Source: CAZEMR01 sp964513465 (GTDB taxonomy: Bacteria; Bacteroidota; Ignavibacteria; Kapaibacteriales; UBA2268). Taken from it: 19,569 bases of DNA. The stretch is from contig CAZEMR010000056.1 of assembly GCA_964513465.1 (NCBI GenBank), positions 1 through 19,569 on the forward strand, read 5' to 3'. A program made the translations under genes and the position numbers. Below are positions 1-6,484 of the stretch, in pieces; position 1 is the first letter of the stretch; each line of letters begins with the position of its first letter. The notes below the pieces were generated by a model. It made no database searches and was not told the DNA's origin. It saw only the letters and a list, made by a program, of their open reading frames with translations.

Positions 1-1
1 G

Positions 2-172
2 GATTATTCTAACTCTACAGAAAACGGTGTGGACTTCTGGTTTGCCCGCGATCTTCAACACTTGTTAGATTAATCCGCATGGAGAAACTACGTAAAAGTA
101 ATAAATAAAGCAAAAACAGCTTGCGAAACTTCCGGGAATGCAATTGCAGACCATTTTGTTGACGTCAACAAA
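2..172 (+). pseudogene. dinD: N-terminal part of a dinD homologue, interrupted by an in-frame stop
   Basis: This reading frame is open from the window edge and joins directly, in the same frame, to the DinD C-terminal ORF that starts at 173. It encodes a DinD-like N-terminal stretch (WFARDLQHLLD, then SAWRNYVKV, then an ACETSGNAIADHF segment). A TAA at 71-73 breaks it. In DinD proteins as I recall them, the matching place reads LLGYS, so TAA sits where a tyrosine codon (TAT or TAC) is expected and a single base change explains it. No frameshift is needed: homology resumes in frame on both sides. The true start lies left of the window. It could be a real nonsense mutation or a sequencing error. 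TAA is the normal stop of other genes here, so recoding is unlikely. Confidence 0.7.
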
Positions 173-178
173 ATGGTC
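149..178. repeat. Perfect 30-bp palindrome inside dinD
   Basis: The left arm GACCATTTTGTTGAC (149-163) is followed without any spacer by its exact reverse complement (164-178). The dyad centre is GACGTC. The arm is inside coding sequence (residues DHFVDVNKMV) and covers the ATG at 173. An even-length, CG-centred dyad with TG...CA shoulders resembles the general layout of LacI-family operators, but no regulator is visible nearby, so that is only a possibility. Confidence 0.85.
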
Positions 179-799
179 AACATCGGTTCTGGGCGCAGCA
201 GAGAGATAGATGACCTTATATTGACACGATATGCATGTTATCTGATTGCCCAGAATGGTGATCCCAAAAAGGAACCAATCGCTTTCGCTCAGAATTATTT
301 TGCATTGAAAACCAGAAAATTAGAGTTGATCGAGCAGAGAATTAAAAATTGGGAGAGACTCCAGGCCAGACAGAAACTTAGTTTTTCCGAAAAAGAGTTC
401 TCAAACCTGATTTATGAAAAAACCGGATCTGATAAAAATTTCGGTAAGATTAGAAGCAAGGGTGATCGGGCACTTTTTGGCAAAACAACCAAAGAAATGA
501 AAGACATTTTGAACATTCCGCATAAAAGGGCTCTTGCCGACTATTTACCGACGATTACAATTAAAGCAAAAGATTTCGCAACCGAAATAACCATTTTCAA
601 CACAAGAGAAAAAGATTTAAGAAATGAATATCAAATATCTTCTGAACATATAACAAACAATAAATCAGTAAGAAAAATTCTCCTGGAAAGAGGGATCAGA
701 CCAGAAAATTTACCTCCGGAGGAAGATATCAAAAAATTGGAACGTCAGGTTAATTCAGAATCAAAAAAAATTGGTGAAAACCCTGATAAAATAAAATAA
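173..799 (+). CDS. dinD: DinD-like DNA-damage-inducible protein, C-terminal 208 residues
   Basis: The product matches the bulk of DinD, which is about 270-280 residues in E. coli. Visible landmarks are MVNIGSG, LTRYACYLIAQNGDPKKEPIAFAQNYFALKTRKLEL near the start, a GKTTKEMKDILNIP segment near the middle, and IRPENLPPEEDIKKLERQV near the end. DinD is an SOS-regulated protein of E. coli reported to affect RecA filaments; here its role is inferred by family only. The ATG at 173 is an internal methionine of the full-length protein, so this ORF would be expressed only if translation restarted after the stop at 71-73. The start codon lies inside the right arm of a perfect 30-bp palindrome (149-178). 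The gene is lysine-rich and AT-rich, unlike its neighbours, which suggests horizontal acquisition. It ends 4 bp before the stop of the convergent gene at 804. Confidence 0.75.
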   Translation: MVNIGSGRSREIDDLILTRYACYLIAQNGDPKKEPIAFAQNYFALKTRKLELIEQRIKNWERLQARQKLSFSEKEFSNLIYEKTGSDKNFGKIRSKGDRALFGKTTKEMKDILNIPHKRALADYLPTITIKAKDFATEITIFNTREKDLRNEYQISSEHITNNKSVRKILLERGIRPENLPPEEDIKKLERQVNSESKKIGENPDKIK

Positions 800-803
800 C
801 CTG

Positions 804-1097
804 CTACCACTCCACCTCAAGCTCGAATTTGGATTCCTGTTCCGAGAGGTCGCCTTCGCGTTCGATGTAGTCGCGCACGGCGGGCTTGATGTATAAGTCA
901 TCGATCGGCTGGCTGGCTATGCTCCGGGCGAGAGCGCTGGCCACTACTTCCTTCGGCGCGCCGCGGTTGATCACCACCAGCTTCCGTTCGTTGACGATGC
1001 AATAGCCGCTGCGGAAGCCTCCGGCCTCGCGGCGGACGGTCAGACCGATTTTTTTGGCAAGCTCGGTCAATTCCTCTGTTAACTCTTTTATTTTCAT
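804..1097 (-). CDS. Conserved-looking hypothetical protein, 97 aa
   Basis: I do not recognise this protein. It is small, charged and soluble-looking, with no signal peptide or membrane segment. The N-terminal third is a likely amphipathic helix (KELTELAKKIG), followed by a probable beta hairpin (GYCIVNERKLVVINRGAP) and a helical segment (KEVVASALARSIA); the C-terminus is acidic. The ATG overlaps the TGA of the upstream membrane-protein gene in an ATGA arrangement, so the two are almost certainly co-transcribed and translationally coupled. Codon use matches the rest of the chromosome and not dinD next door. It converges on dinD, with only 4 bp between the two stops. Confidence 0.7.
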   Translation of the reverse strand: MKIKELTEELTELAKKIGLTVRREAGGFRSGYCIVNERKLVVINRGAPKEVVASALARSIASQPIDDLYIKPAVRDYIEREGDLSEQESKFELEVEW

Positions 1098-1639
1098 GAT
1101 GTTTCTTCCGTTTGGGGTTTATCGAGCGGGCGCCAGATTATATATATAAGCGCGGTCAGCATTGCCAGCACCGCGAGCGCCGCGAACATGCTCCAGGTCG
1201 CGCTTGTGTAGCGGTCGACGAAATATTTGCTGATGGCCGGGTCGGTAAACGGCGCCCTGTCCCAAAATACCGCCATGCTGAGTTGGATGTCCTGCCAGAG
1301 ATTGTAGAACTCGACGGGCGAAGCCAGTATTACAAGTATGGATGCCATGAACATCCACCCCCTGCGCCGCAGTTCGCGTCGCCACATAATCGCCAGCACG
1401 ACCGCCGCAAGGAATGCCGCAGCAAATCCCGAATCGGCGTAAACCGCTGTCATTGCAAATAAATAGACGCTGTGCGATTTAATGTCGTCGGGGTACCAAT
1501 CCTTGAGCGCGAATTCCTCGCCGGGCACAATCAGGTCGTAGGCAATCGTTGCGCAGGTGACGGTGCCGCCAAACCACAGCGCAAATCCAAACGCCATAAT
1601 CGTAATTAATATCCTCGAAAAAGCGGATGTTTGCTGCAT
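1094..1639 (-). CDS. Hypothetical four-helix integral membrane protein, 181 aa
   Basis: Family not recognised. Four hydrophobic segments are visible: roughly residues 8-35 (ILITIMAFGFALWFGGTVTC), 58-85, 94-112 (GWMFMASILVILASPVEF) and 150-172 (WSMFAALAVLAMLTALIYII). The loop between the first two is acidic (DWYPDDIKSHS) and that between the second and third is basic (RRELRRRG). By the positive-inside rule this places both termini and the basic loop differently from the acidic one. The layout vaguely recalls small DUF4149-type membrane proteins, but I see no decisive motif. It is the first gene of a two-gene unit with the 97-aa gene (ATGA overlap) and is divergent from murF across a 123-bp gap holding a TATATTTG box on its own strand (1694-1701). 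Confidence 0.7.
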   Translation of the reverse strand: MQQTSAFSRILITIMAFGFALWFGGTVTCATIAYDLIVPGEEFALKDWYPDDIKSHSVYLFAMTAVYADSGFAAAFLAAVVLAIMWRRELRRRGWMFMASILVILASPVEFYNLWQDIQLSMAVFWDRAPFTDPAISKYFVDRYTSATWSMFAALAVLAMLTALIYIIWRPLDKPQTEETS

Positions 1640-1693
1640 AATTCGTCAAATTTATCTATCTTTATTTAAAAAATCAATCTTTTTCTTAATTTG

Positions 1694-1701
1694 CAAATAT
1701 A
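1694..1701 (-). promoter_or_regulatory. Candidate -7 promoter element for the 1639-804 gene pair
   Basis: On the minus strand this reads TATATTTG, an exact match to the Bacteroidota -7 consensus TAnnTTTG, about 55 bp before the ATG at 1639. No TTTG lies 19 bases further upstream, so the -33 element is missing or degenerate. The call rests on the single box. Confidence 0.35.
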
Positions 1702-1762
1702 TATTCTGCAATTATAAAGAAATTATTCCTTTAGTTTTCCACAATTTTCAGGTAAGCCATTT

Positions 1763-3193
1763 ATGAATAAGAATAAAGCGCCCTTCGACCGCGCCGAGCT
1801 TAGCGTGATTTTCGGCGAGGACGCCCTCGTTAATTTCCCCGCATCATTCGCCGCGCGCGGCGTCACCACAGACACCCGGCTCATCGAATCCGGCAATATA
1901 TTTATCGCAATCCGCGGCGAGCGCGTCGATGCCCACAACCTCGTCGGCCAGGCCTACGACTGCGGCGCAGCCTGCGTCATCGTCGAACAAAGCTGGTTTC
2001 AAAATAATCAGGACAAAATCGCCAACCGACCTGCGATAGTCACCGATACGGCCGATTCGGCGCTCGTAAAACTCGGCCGGTTCCACCGCAACCGATTCGA
2101 TATCCCAATAGTCGGCGTGGCCGGATCGAACGGCAAGACCACCACCAAGGACATGATCGCAGCCGTTCTGATGGAAAAATTCAGCGTGCTCAAAACCTGG
2201 GGCAATTTCAACAACCAGCTCGGGCTGCCGCTGATGCTGCTCGAACTCGACGAAAGCCACCAGATTGCCGTGCTTGAAATCGGCACCAACCACCCCGGCG
2301 AAGTCGGCGCACTATCCGAGGTCGCCCGCCCAACCGAAGGCGTAATCACGAATATCGGCGAGGAGCATCTCGAATTCCTGCTCGATCTTGACGGCGTCGA
2401 AATGGAGGAAACCGCGCTCTACGGCAGCCTTATCCGTCGCGGCCGGCCCGCATTCGTCAATGTCGACGATCCCCGGCTGGCAAAATACCTTCGCTTAATC
2501 GAGCAGGCCCTGACCTATGGCACCAATCCGGAAGCCCAGCTAAGCGCATCGATCGAAATGGATGACGAGCTGCTGCCCCGCGTCACATATAAATATAATG
2601 ATAAGGAATTCAGCGCGCAATTGCATACAATCGGCTATGGCTCTGCGCTGAACTCGATTCCCGCAGTCGCGGCAGGGCTGTATTTCGGATTAACTCAGGA
2701 GCAGATCAAAGCCGGACTCGAGAAATTCCGCCAACCCAAACTGTCCGATTATGGGCGGATGCTGCTCGAAAATGCCGGCGGCGTCAGAATTATTAATGAT
2801 ACTTATAATTCGAATCCCCCATCGGCGCGGCTGGCGCTGGATACTCTGGCGGCGTTCGGATCCGCAGGGCGGAAATTCTGCGCGATGGCCGATATGCGCG
2901 AGCTGGGCGAGGCCGCCGCTCAAAGCCATATCGATATAATCAAATATGCTTCCGAAAAGTCCGATACGGTCTGTCTCTTCGGCGACGAAATGCGCAAAGC
3001 GATGGGAAACATATACTTAGGCAATGTAGAATTTTTCATGGATAAAAATGAATTAATCAATAGATTAATCTCTGAAATGAGCGAGGGAGACGTCCTGCTC
3101 GTAAAAGGCTCGCGCGGAATGAAAATGGAGGAAGTTGTCAATAAAATCAAAAAAAATTACGAAAACGGCCAAAATTCGCCCACATATTTATAA
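1763..3193 (+). CDS. murF: UDP-N-acetylmuramoyl-tripeptide--D-alanyl-D-alanine ligase (MurF)
   Basis: This cytoplasmic ligase uses ATP to add the D-Ala-D-Ala dipeptide to UDP-MurNAc-tripeptide, the last step of the soluble peptidoglycan precursor. The 476-residue length is typical. The N-terminal domain has the TTDTRLIESGNIFIAIRG region (about 35-52). The Mur-ligase P-loop GVAGSNGKTT lies at 118-127, followed by the NFNNQLGLPLMLLE segment and EIGTNHPGEVG, both typical of MurF. The C-terminal domain carries IINDTYNSNPPSA, the ribose- and substrate-contact region. ATG 1763 has at best a weak ribosome site (AGGTAAG). A TTTTCCACA motif resembling a DnaA box lies 20 bp upstream (1735-1743). It is followed 88 bp later by mraY, but none of the other usual dcw neighbours is adjacent. 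Confidence 0.96.
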   Translation: MNKNKAPFDRAELSVIFGEDALVNFPASFAARGVTTDTRLIESGNIFIAIRGERVDAHNLVGQAYDCGAACVIVEQSWFQNNQDKIANRPAIVTDTADSALVKLGRFHRNRFDIPIVGVAGSNGKTTTKDMIAAVLMEKFSVLKTWGNFNNQLGLPLMLLELDESHQIAVLEIGTNHPGEVGALSEVARPTEGVITNIGEEHLEFLLDLDGVEMEETALYGSLIRRGRPAFVNVDDPRLAKYLRLIEQALTYGTNPEAQLSASIEMDDELLPRVTYKYNDKEFSAQLHTIGYGSALNSIPAVAAGLYFGLTQEQIKAGLEKFRQPKLSDYGRMLLENAGGVRIINDTYNSNPPSARLALDTLAAFGSAGRKFCAMADMRELGEAAAQSHIDIIKYASEKSDTVCLFGDEMRKAMGNIYLGNVEFFMDKNELINRLISEMSEGDVLLVKGSRGMKMEEVVNKIKKNYENGQNSPTYL

Positions 3194-3230
3194 ATTTTCC
3201 CAATTTCGAATAAATTTTTCATTTGCTGCG

Positions 3231-3248
3231 AAAATTATGATAATTTTG
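3231..3248 (+). promoter_or_regulatory. Candidate mraY promoter element overlapping a 17-bp inverted repeat
   Basis: AAAATTAT (3231-3238), a single G, then ATAATTTT (3240-3247) form a perfect 8-1-8 inverted repeat. It overlaps TAATTTTG (3241-3248), an exact fit to the -7 consensus TAnnTTTG, 33 bp before the mraY ATG. A TTTG lies 15 rather than 19 bases upstream, so the promoter is imperfect. The repeat is pure A/T apart from its centre and could arise by chance. Confidence 0.3.
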
Positions 3249-3281
3249 TAAAAAATTTGCATCCATAGCGAAAGCGATTAC

Positions 3282-4412
3282 ATGTTCTATTACTTAGCGC
3301 GGTGGATCGAAGCGAATCTCGATCCGCCCGGATTCGGCGTATTTCAATATATCACATTCCGATCGGCAGCAGCAGCCATAACCGCTTTATTGATAAGTTT
3401 TTACCTCGGGCCAAAGATTATCAGTATGCTCCGGCGCCATCAGGTCGGCGAGCAGGCCAAACGCGAACTCCAGACCATCGGTCAGCACCATACAAAAGCC
3501 GGCACTCCAACAATGGGCGGGCTTATTGTGCTTTTCGCGCTTTTGCTGCCAACGCTGCTCTGGGCGGATCTCTCGAATATGTTCATCCTGCTGATTTTAT
3601 TAACCACTGCATGGATGGGCGGAGTCGGATTTCTGGACGATTACCTCAAAGTAGTTAAAAAATTACCCAAGGGACTTATCGGCAAGTATAAAATCGTGGG
3701 GCAGGTAACTATCGGTCTGATAGTTGGTTGCGTGATTTACTGCTTCCCCGAAACATTCTCCGAAAATTTCGCGCAGATCAACACGCTGACCACCGTCCCA
3801 TTTGCCAAGAATATTAATTTTGATTTTTCATATTTGTATATCCCAATGGTGGTGTTCATAATTACCGCCACCTCGAATTCCGTCAATCTAACAGACGGCC
3901 TCGACGGACTCGCCATCGGCACAGTGGGCATCGCCGCGCTGGCGCTTGCGCTAATCAGCTACGTTTCCGGCAATGTCAATTTTTCGGATTATTTGAATAT
4001 TATTTATCTGAAAGGATCGGGCGAGCTGACGATTTTCACCGCAGCTCTGGTCGGCGCCGCATTGGGATTCCTCTGGTTTAACTCCTATCCGGCTCAGGTA
4101 TTTATGGGCGATACCGGGTCGCTCGCACTGGGCGGGGCAATCGGCGCTTTGTGCATATTAATCAAAAAAGAATTCCTTTTGCCCATCGTTGGAGGCATTT
4201 TTCTTATGGAGTCGCTTTCGGTCATTATCCAGGTGACGTATTTCCGATATACAAAAAAGAAATACGGCGAGGGACGCCGGATTTTCCGGATTGCGCCGCT
4301 GCATCACCACTACGAAAAGGGGGGCATGCACGAATCCAAGATCGTGCTTCGCTTCTACATCGTCGCAGTCATGCTGGCAATCATCACAATGGCCACGTTC
4401 AAAGTGCGCTGA
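3282..4412 (+). CDS. mraY: Phospho-N-acetylmuramoyl-pentapeptide-transferase (MraY)
   Basis: This integral inner-membrane enzyme transfers phospho-MurNAc-pentapeptide from UDP to undecaprenyl phosphate to give lipid I. At 376 residues with about ten hydrophobic helices it fits the family. Hallmarks are KAGTPTMGG (72-80), the catalytic-site FLDDYLK with Asp119-Asp120, NSVNLTDGLDGLAIG with the second aspartate cluster, FMGDTGSLALGG, and the C-terminal APLHHHYEKGG histidine motif. The 3282 ATG gives the expected N-terminus, starting just before the first helix; no strong Shine-Dalgarno is present. It lies 88 bp downstream of murF and may be co-transcribed with it or use its own promoter at 3231-3248. 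It ends one base before the stop of the convergent murI. Confidence 0.97.
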   Translation: MFYYLARWIEANLDPPGFGVFQYITFRSAAAAITALLISFYLGPKIISMLRRHQVGEQAKRELQTIGQHHTKAGTPTMGGLIVLFALLLPTLLWADLSNMFILLILLTTAWMGGVGFLDDYLKVVKKLPKGLIGKYKIVGQVTIGLIVGCVIYCFPETFSENFAQINTLTTVPFAKNINFDFSYLYIPMVVFIITATSNSVNLTDGLDGLAIGTVGIAALALALISYVSGNVNFSDYLNIIYLKGSGELTIFTAALVGAALGFLWFNSYPAQVFMGDTGSLALGGAIGALCILIKKEFLLPIVGGIFLMESLSVIIQVTYFRYTKKKYGEGRRIFRIAPLHHHYEKGGMHESKIVLRFYIVAVMLAIITMATFKVR

Positions 4413-4413
4413 T

Positions 4414-5232
4414 TCAGCTCTCGAGCGAGACTTGCTGCGGGCTTTCGACCGCGAAGCCGAGGAATTTGTGAGCAAGCTCGTGGAACATCGCGGGCAAATC
4501 CGTCACGTAAAATTCGATGTCGGGCTTCATTACGAATTCGCTGCGTTCGTCGGCGAGTGCGTCGCGGTCGGCGAGCAGCCGTAGCGCTGTCACCGAGGCA
4601 TGTTCGCCGGAATCTATCAGATGCACCCCCGGCAATAATTCCGTAAGCAATTGGCTAAGCAGAGGATAGTGCGTGCAGCCCAGCACGAGCGTATCCACAT
4701 CCTGCGCGCGCAGACTTTCGAGATATTCCTCCGCGATCAGCCGGCTGGCCTCGTGACGGATCATCCCTTCCTCGACGATTGGCACAAACAGCGGGCATGC
4801 ACGGCCAATCACGCGTATCTTCTTATCTGCGGCAAGCTTAAGTATTGTCTGGTCGTAGGCCTGGCTGCCGATTGTGGCACGGGTGCCGATAACCCCGATT
4901 CGGCCGTTAACTGTGGCGCGTAGCGCTGCGGCGGCGGCCGGGTTGATCATATCGATCACAGGGACGTCGCAGGCGGATTCGCGGACGGCGTCCATCGCCA
5001 CGGAAGACGCTGTATTGCAAGCGGTTACGACGAGCTTAACGTCCTTTTCGATCAGGAAATCGGTGCATTCGCGGGCGTATCGCCGGACGATATTCGGTGA
5101 TTTGTTGCCATAGGGCACGCGGGCGGTGTCGCCCAGATATATATATTTTTCATAAGGTAAAAAGCGGATTAACTGGCGCAAAACGCTGAGTCCGCCTATG
5201 CCAGAATCGAATACCCCGATTGCTCTCGACAT
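4414..5232 (-). CDS. murI: Glutamate racemase (MurI)
   Basis: This cytoplasmic, cofactor-independent enzyme converts L-glutamate to the D-glutamate used in peptidoglycan. The 272-residue product has IGVFDSGIGGLSVLRQL with Asp9-Ser10, the first catalytic cysteine in VTACNTAS (Cys72), and the second in LGCTHYPLL (Cys186), so both acid-base cysteines are intact. It is the last gene of the minus-strand block, 64 bp after the DUF123 gene. A promoter-like TATTTTTG box within that gap (5261-5268) suggests it can also be expressed alone. It converges on mraY with one base between the two stop codons and no visible terminator, so the 3' ends of the two cell-wall transcripts probably overlap. Confidence 0.97.
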   Translation of the reverse strand: MSRAIGVFDSGIGGLSVLRQLIRFLPYEKYIYLGDTARVPYGNKSPNIVRRYARECTDFLIEKDVKLVVTACNTASSVAMDAVRESACDVPVIDMINPAAAAALRATVNGRIGVIGTRATIGSQAYDQTILKLAADKKIRVIGRACPLFVPIVEEGMIRHEASRLIAEEYLESLRAQDVDTLVLGCTHYPLLSQLLTELLPGVHLIDSGEHASVTALRLLADRDALADERSEFVMKPDIEFYVTDLPAMFHELAHKFLGFAVESPQQVSLES

Positions 5233-5260
5233 GATTTTTCCGAATAATTAATCAAAAATT

Positions 5261-5293
5261 CAAAAATAAGGAATTCCCGGCGGATTTGCGAAA
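5261..5293 (-). promoter_or_regulatory. Candidate promoter for murI
   Basis: On the minus strand TATTTTTG (5268-5261) matches the -7 consensus TAnnTTTG exactly and lies 28 bp before the murI ATG. A near-consensus TTTCG (5293-5289) sits 20 bases upstream, where TTTG at 19 would be ideal. The -33 region lies just before the end of the preceding DUF123 gene. Confidence 0.45.
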
Positions 5294-5296
5294 GCT

Positions 5297-5686
5297 TTAT
5301 ATATCGAATGGATTAACTCCATCAAAATACAGAAGATGCGCCGGACACACCCGGCAGTCCGAGCTGCCGAATCCGCGCGCCGGGACGCTCGCGCCGGGCA
5401 ATTTCAGCATTTTTTGATTAATCCCGCATTCGATCCGCTCCTCCGAGAAATAGCGCACGACATCGACGACCGACGCCGCCGGATGCGCCAGCAGATAGTC
5501 GATATGCCAGCGATGGGTCTTCTCAGCTCGCAGGTGCCTGGCGATTCGCTGACCGAGATTCCGCATCGCACTGCCGGTATATATATAATATCCCGCCCGG
5601 AAATCGAATTCTCCGAATGCGCCGATTTCTATCCGCTTATCTTCGGCAAGCCGCACCACAAGCTGGTATGCGCCGCTGTCGGTCAT
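5297..5686 (-). CDS. DUF123 (GIY-YIG-related) domain protein, 129 aa
   Basis: This stand-alone DUF123 protein belongs to a family seen alone or fused to endonuclease III in some archaea and bacteria; the biochemical role is not settled. Visible signatures are AGYYIYTGSA (31-40) with the GIY-YIG-like strand, QRIARHLR (46-53), RWHIDYLL (59-66), Cys87, and the C-terminal ARGFGSSDCRVCPAHLLYF block with Cys111 and Cys114, which could bind a metal or nucleic acid. Length is that of a complete single domain. The ATG overlaps the TGA of the upstream SDR gene (ATGA), so the pair is translationally coupled. No DNA-repair gene lies beside it, so genomic context does not clarify its job. Confidence 0.85.
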   Translation of the reverse strand: MTDSGAYQLVVRLAEDKRIEIGAFGEFDFRAGYYIYTGSAMRNLGQRIARHLRAEKTHRWHIDYLLAHPAASVVDVVRYFSEERIECGINQKMLKLPGASVPARGFGSSDCRVCPAHLLYFDGVNPFDI

Positions 5687-6462
5687 TTCATTATCGGTTT
5701 GTTACGCATTTTCGCAAACCATTCGAAAATCGCACCGGGCACAAGTTTGCCGAACCACGACGCAAACGCCGTCGGCATCGGGAAGCTGATGCGTGCGTAG
5801 CCGGAATCGATTTTCTCGACGATCAGGTCGGCGGCTTCGGCGGCTTCCATCAGAAACGGCATATAGAAATCGTTTTTGTCGGTCATATCCGTACGAATAA
5901 ATCCCGGCTTGATGGTGATTACGTCGATTCCATATTCCTTAAGCTCGACCCGTGCTGACTCGGCGATGTGGCCGATTGCGGCTTTGCTCGCGCAATAAGC
6001 GCCATTGCCGGGGAATCCGCGGCTTTCGGCGAGCGAGCCTGTGATGGCGATTTTGCCGCGGCCGCGTTGCTTCATTGCCGGCACTACGCACTCCATTGCA
6101 TAAGCCACTCCGAGCACGTTGACTTCGATAATTTTTTTGAGCTGAGAGACGTCGCCCTCGGCAAACCAGCTCTGACCGCCAACCCCGGCATTGAGGAAAA
6201 CGATGTCTAAATTGCGCAGCTTATTTTTTGCATAATCAAATGCTTCATGGACTTGCTGACGATTGGATACGTCGCATTCGATGAAATGCGCGCGTCCGCC
6301 GATTGATTCGATTTTTTGCGACAACCCGGCGAGGTCGTCCGTGCTGCGGGCCATAAGGGCAAGCTCCGAACCGCGGCGACCATATTTGAGCGCCAGCTCG
6401 CGGCCGATTCCTCTGGATGCGCCAGTGATTACAATTTTTTGGGGAATTTGTGACATAATCAT
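5683..6462 (-). CDS. Short-chain dehydrogenase/reductase (SDR) family oxidoreductase
   Basis: This is a classical SDR of 259 residues that should use NAD(H) or NADP(H) to interconvert an alcohol and a ketone; the substrate cannot be told from sequence. Motifs are the Rossmann TGASRGIG (13-20), the NAG turn (91-93), Asn115, Ser143 in the ITGSLAE strand, and the catalytic Tyr156-x3-Lys160 in YCASK. The Arg at 39 following the second strand (MARS) hints at NADPH preference. Two in-frame ATGs (6462 and 6456) are equally plausible starts and neither has a clear ribosome site. It lies 22 bp after the transporter gene and overlaps the DUF123 gene by 4 bp. Confidence 0.92.
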   Translation of the reverse strand: MIMSQIPQKIVITGASRGIGRELALKYGRRGSELALMARSTDDLAGLSQKIESIGGRAHFIECDVSNRQQVHEAFDYAKNKLRNLDIVFLNAGVGGQSWFAEGDVSQLKKIIEVNVLGVAYAMECVVPAMKQRGRGKIAITGSLAESRGFPGNGAYCASKAAIGHIAESARVELKEYGIDVITIKPGFIRTDMTDKNDFYMPFLMEAAEAADLIVEKIDSGYARISFPMPTAFASWFGKLVPGAIFEWFAKMRNKPIMK

Positions 6463-6484
6463 TTAAATATATTTGTTAAAAAAA

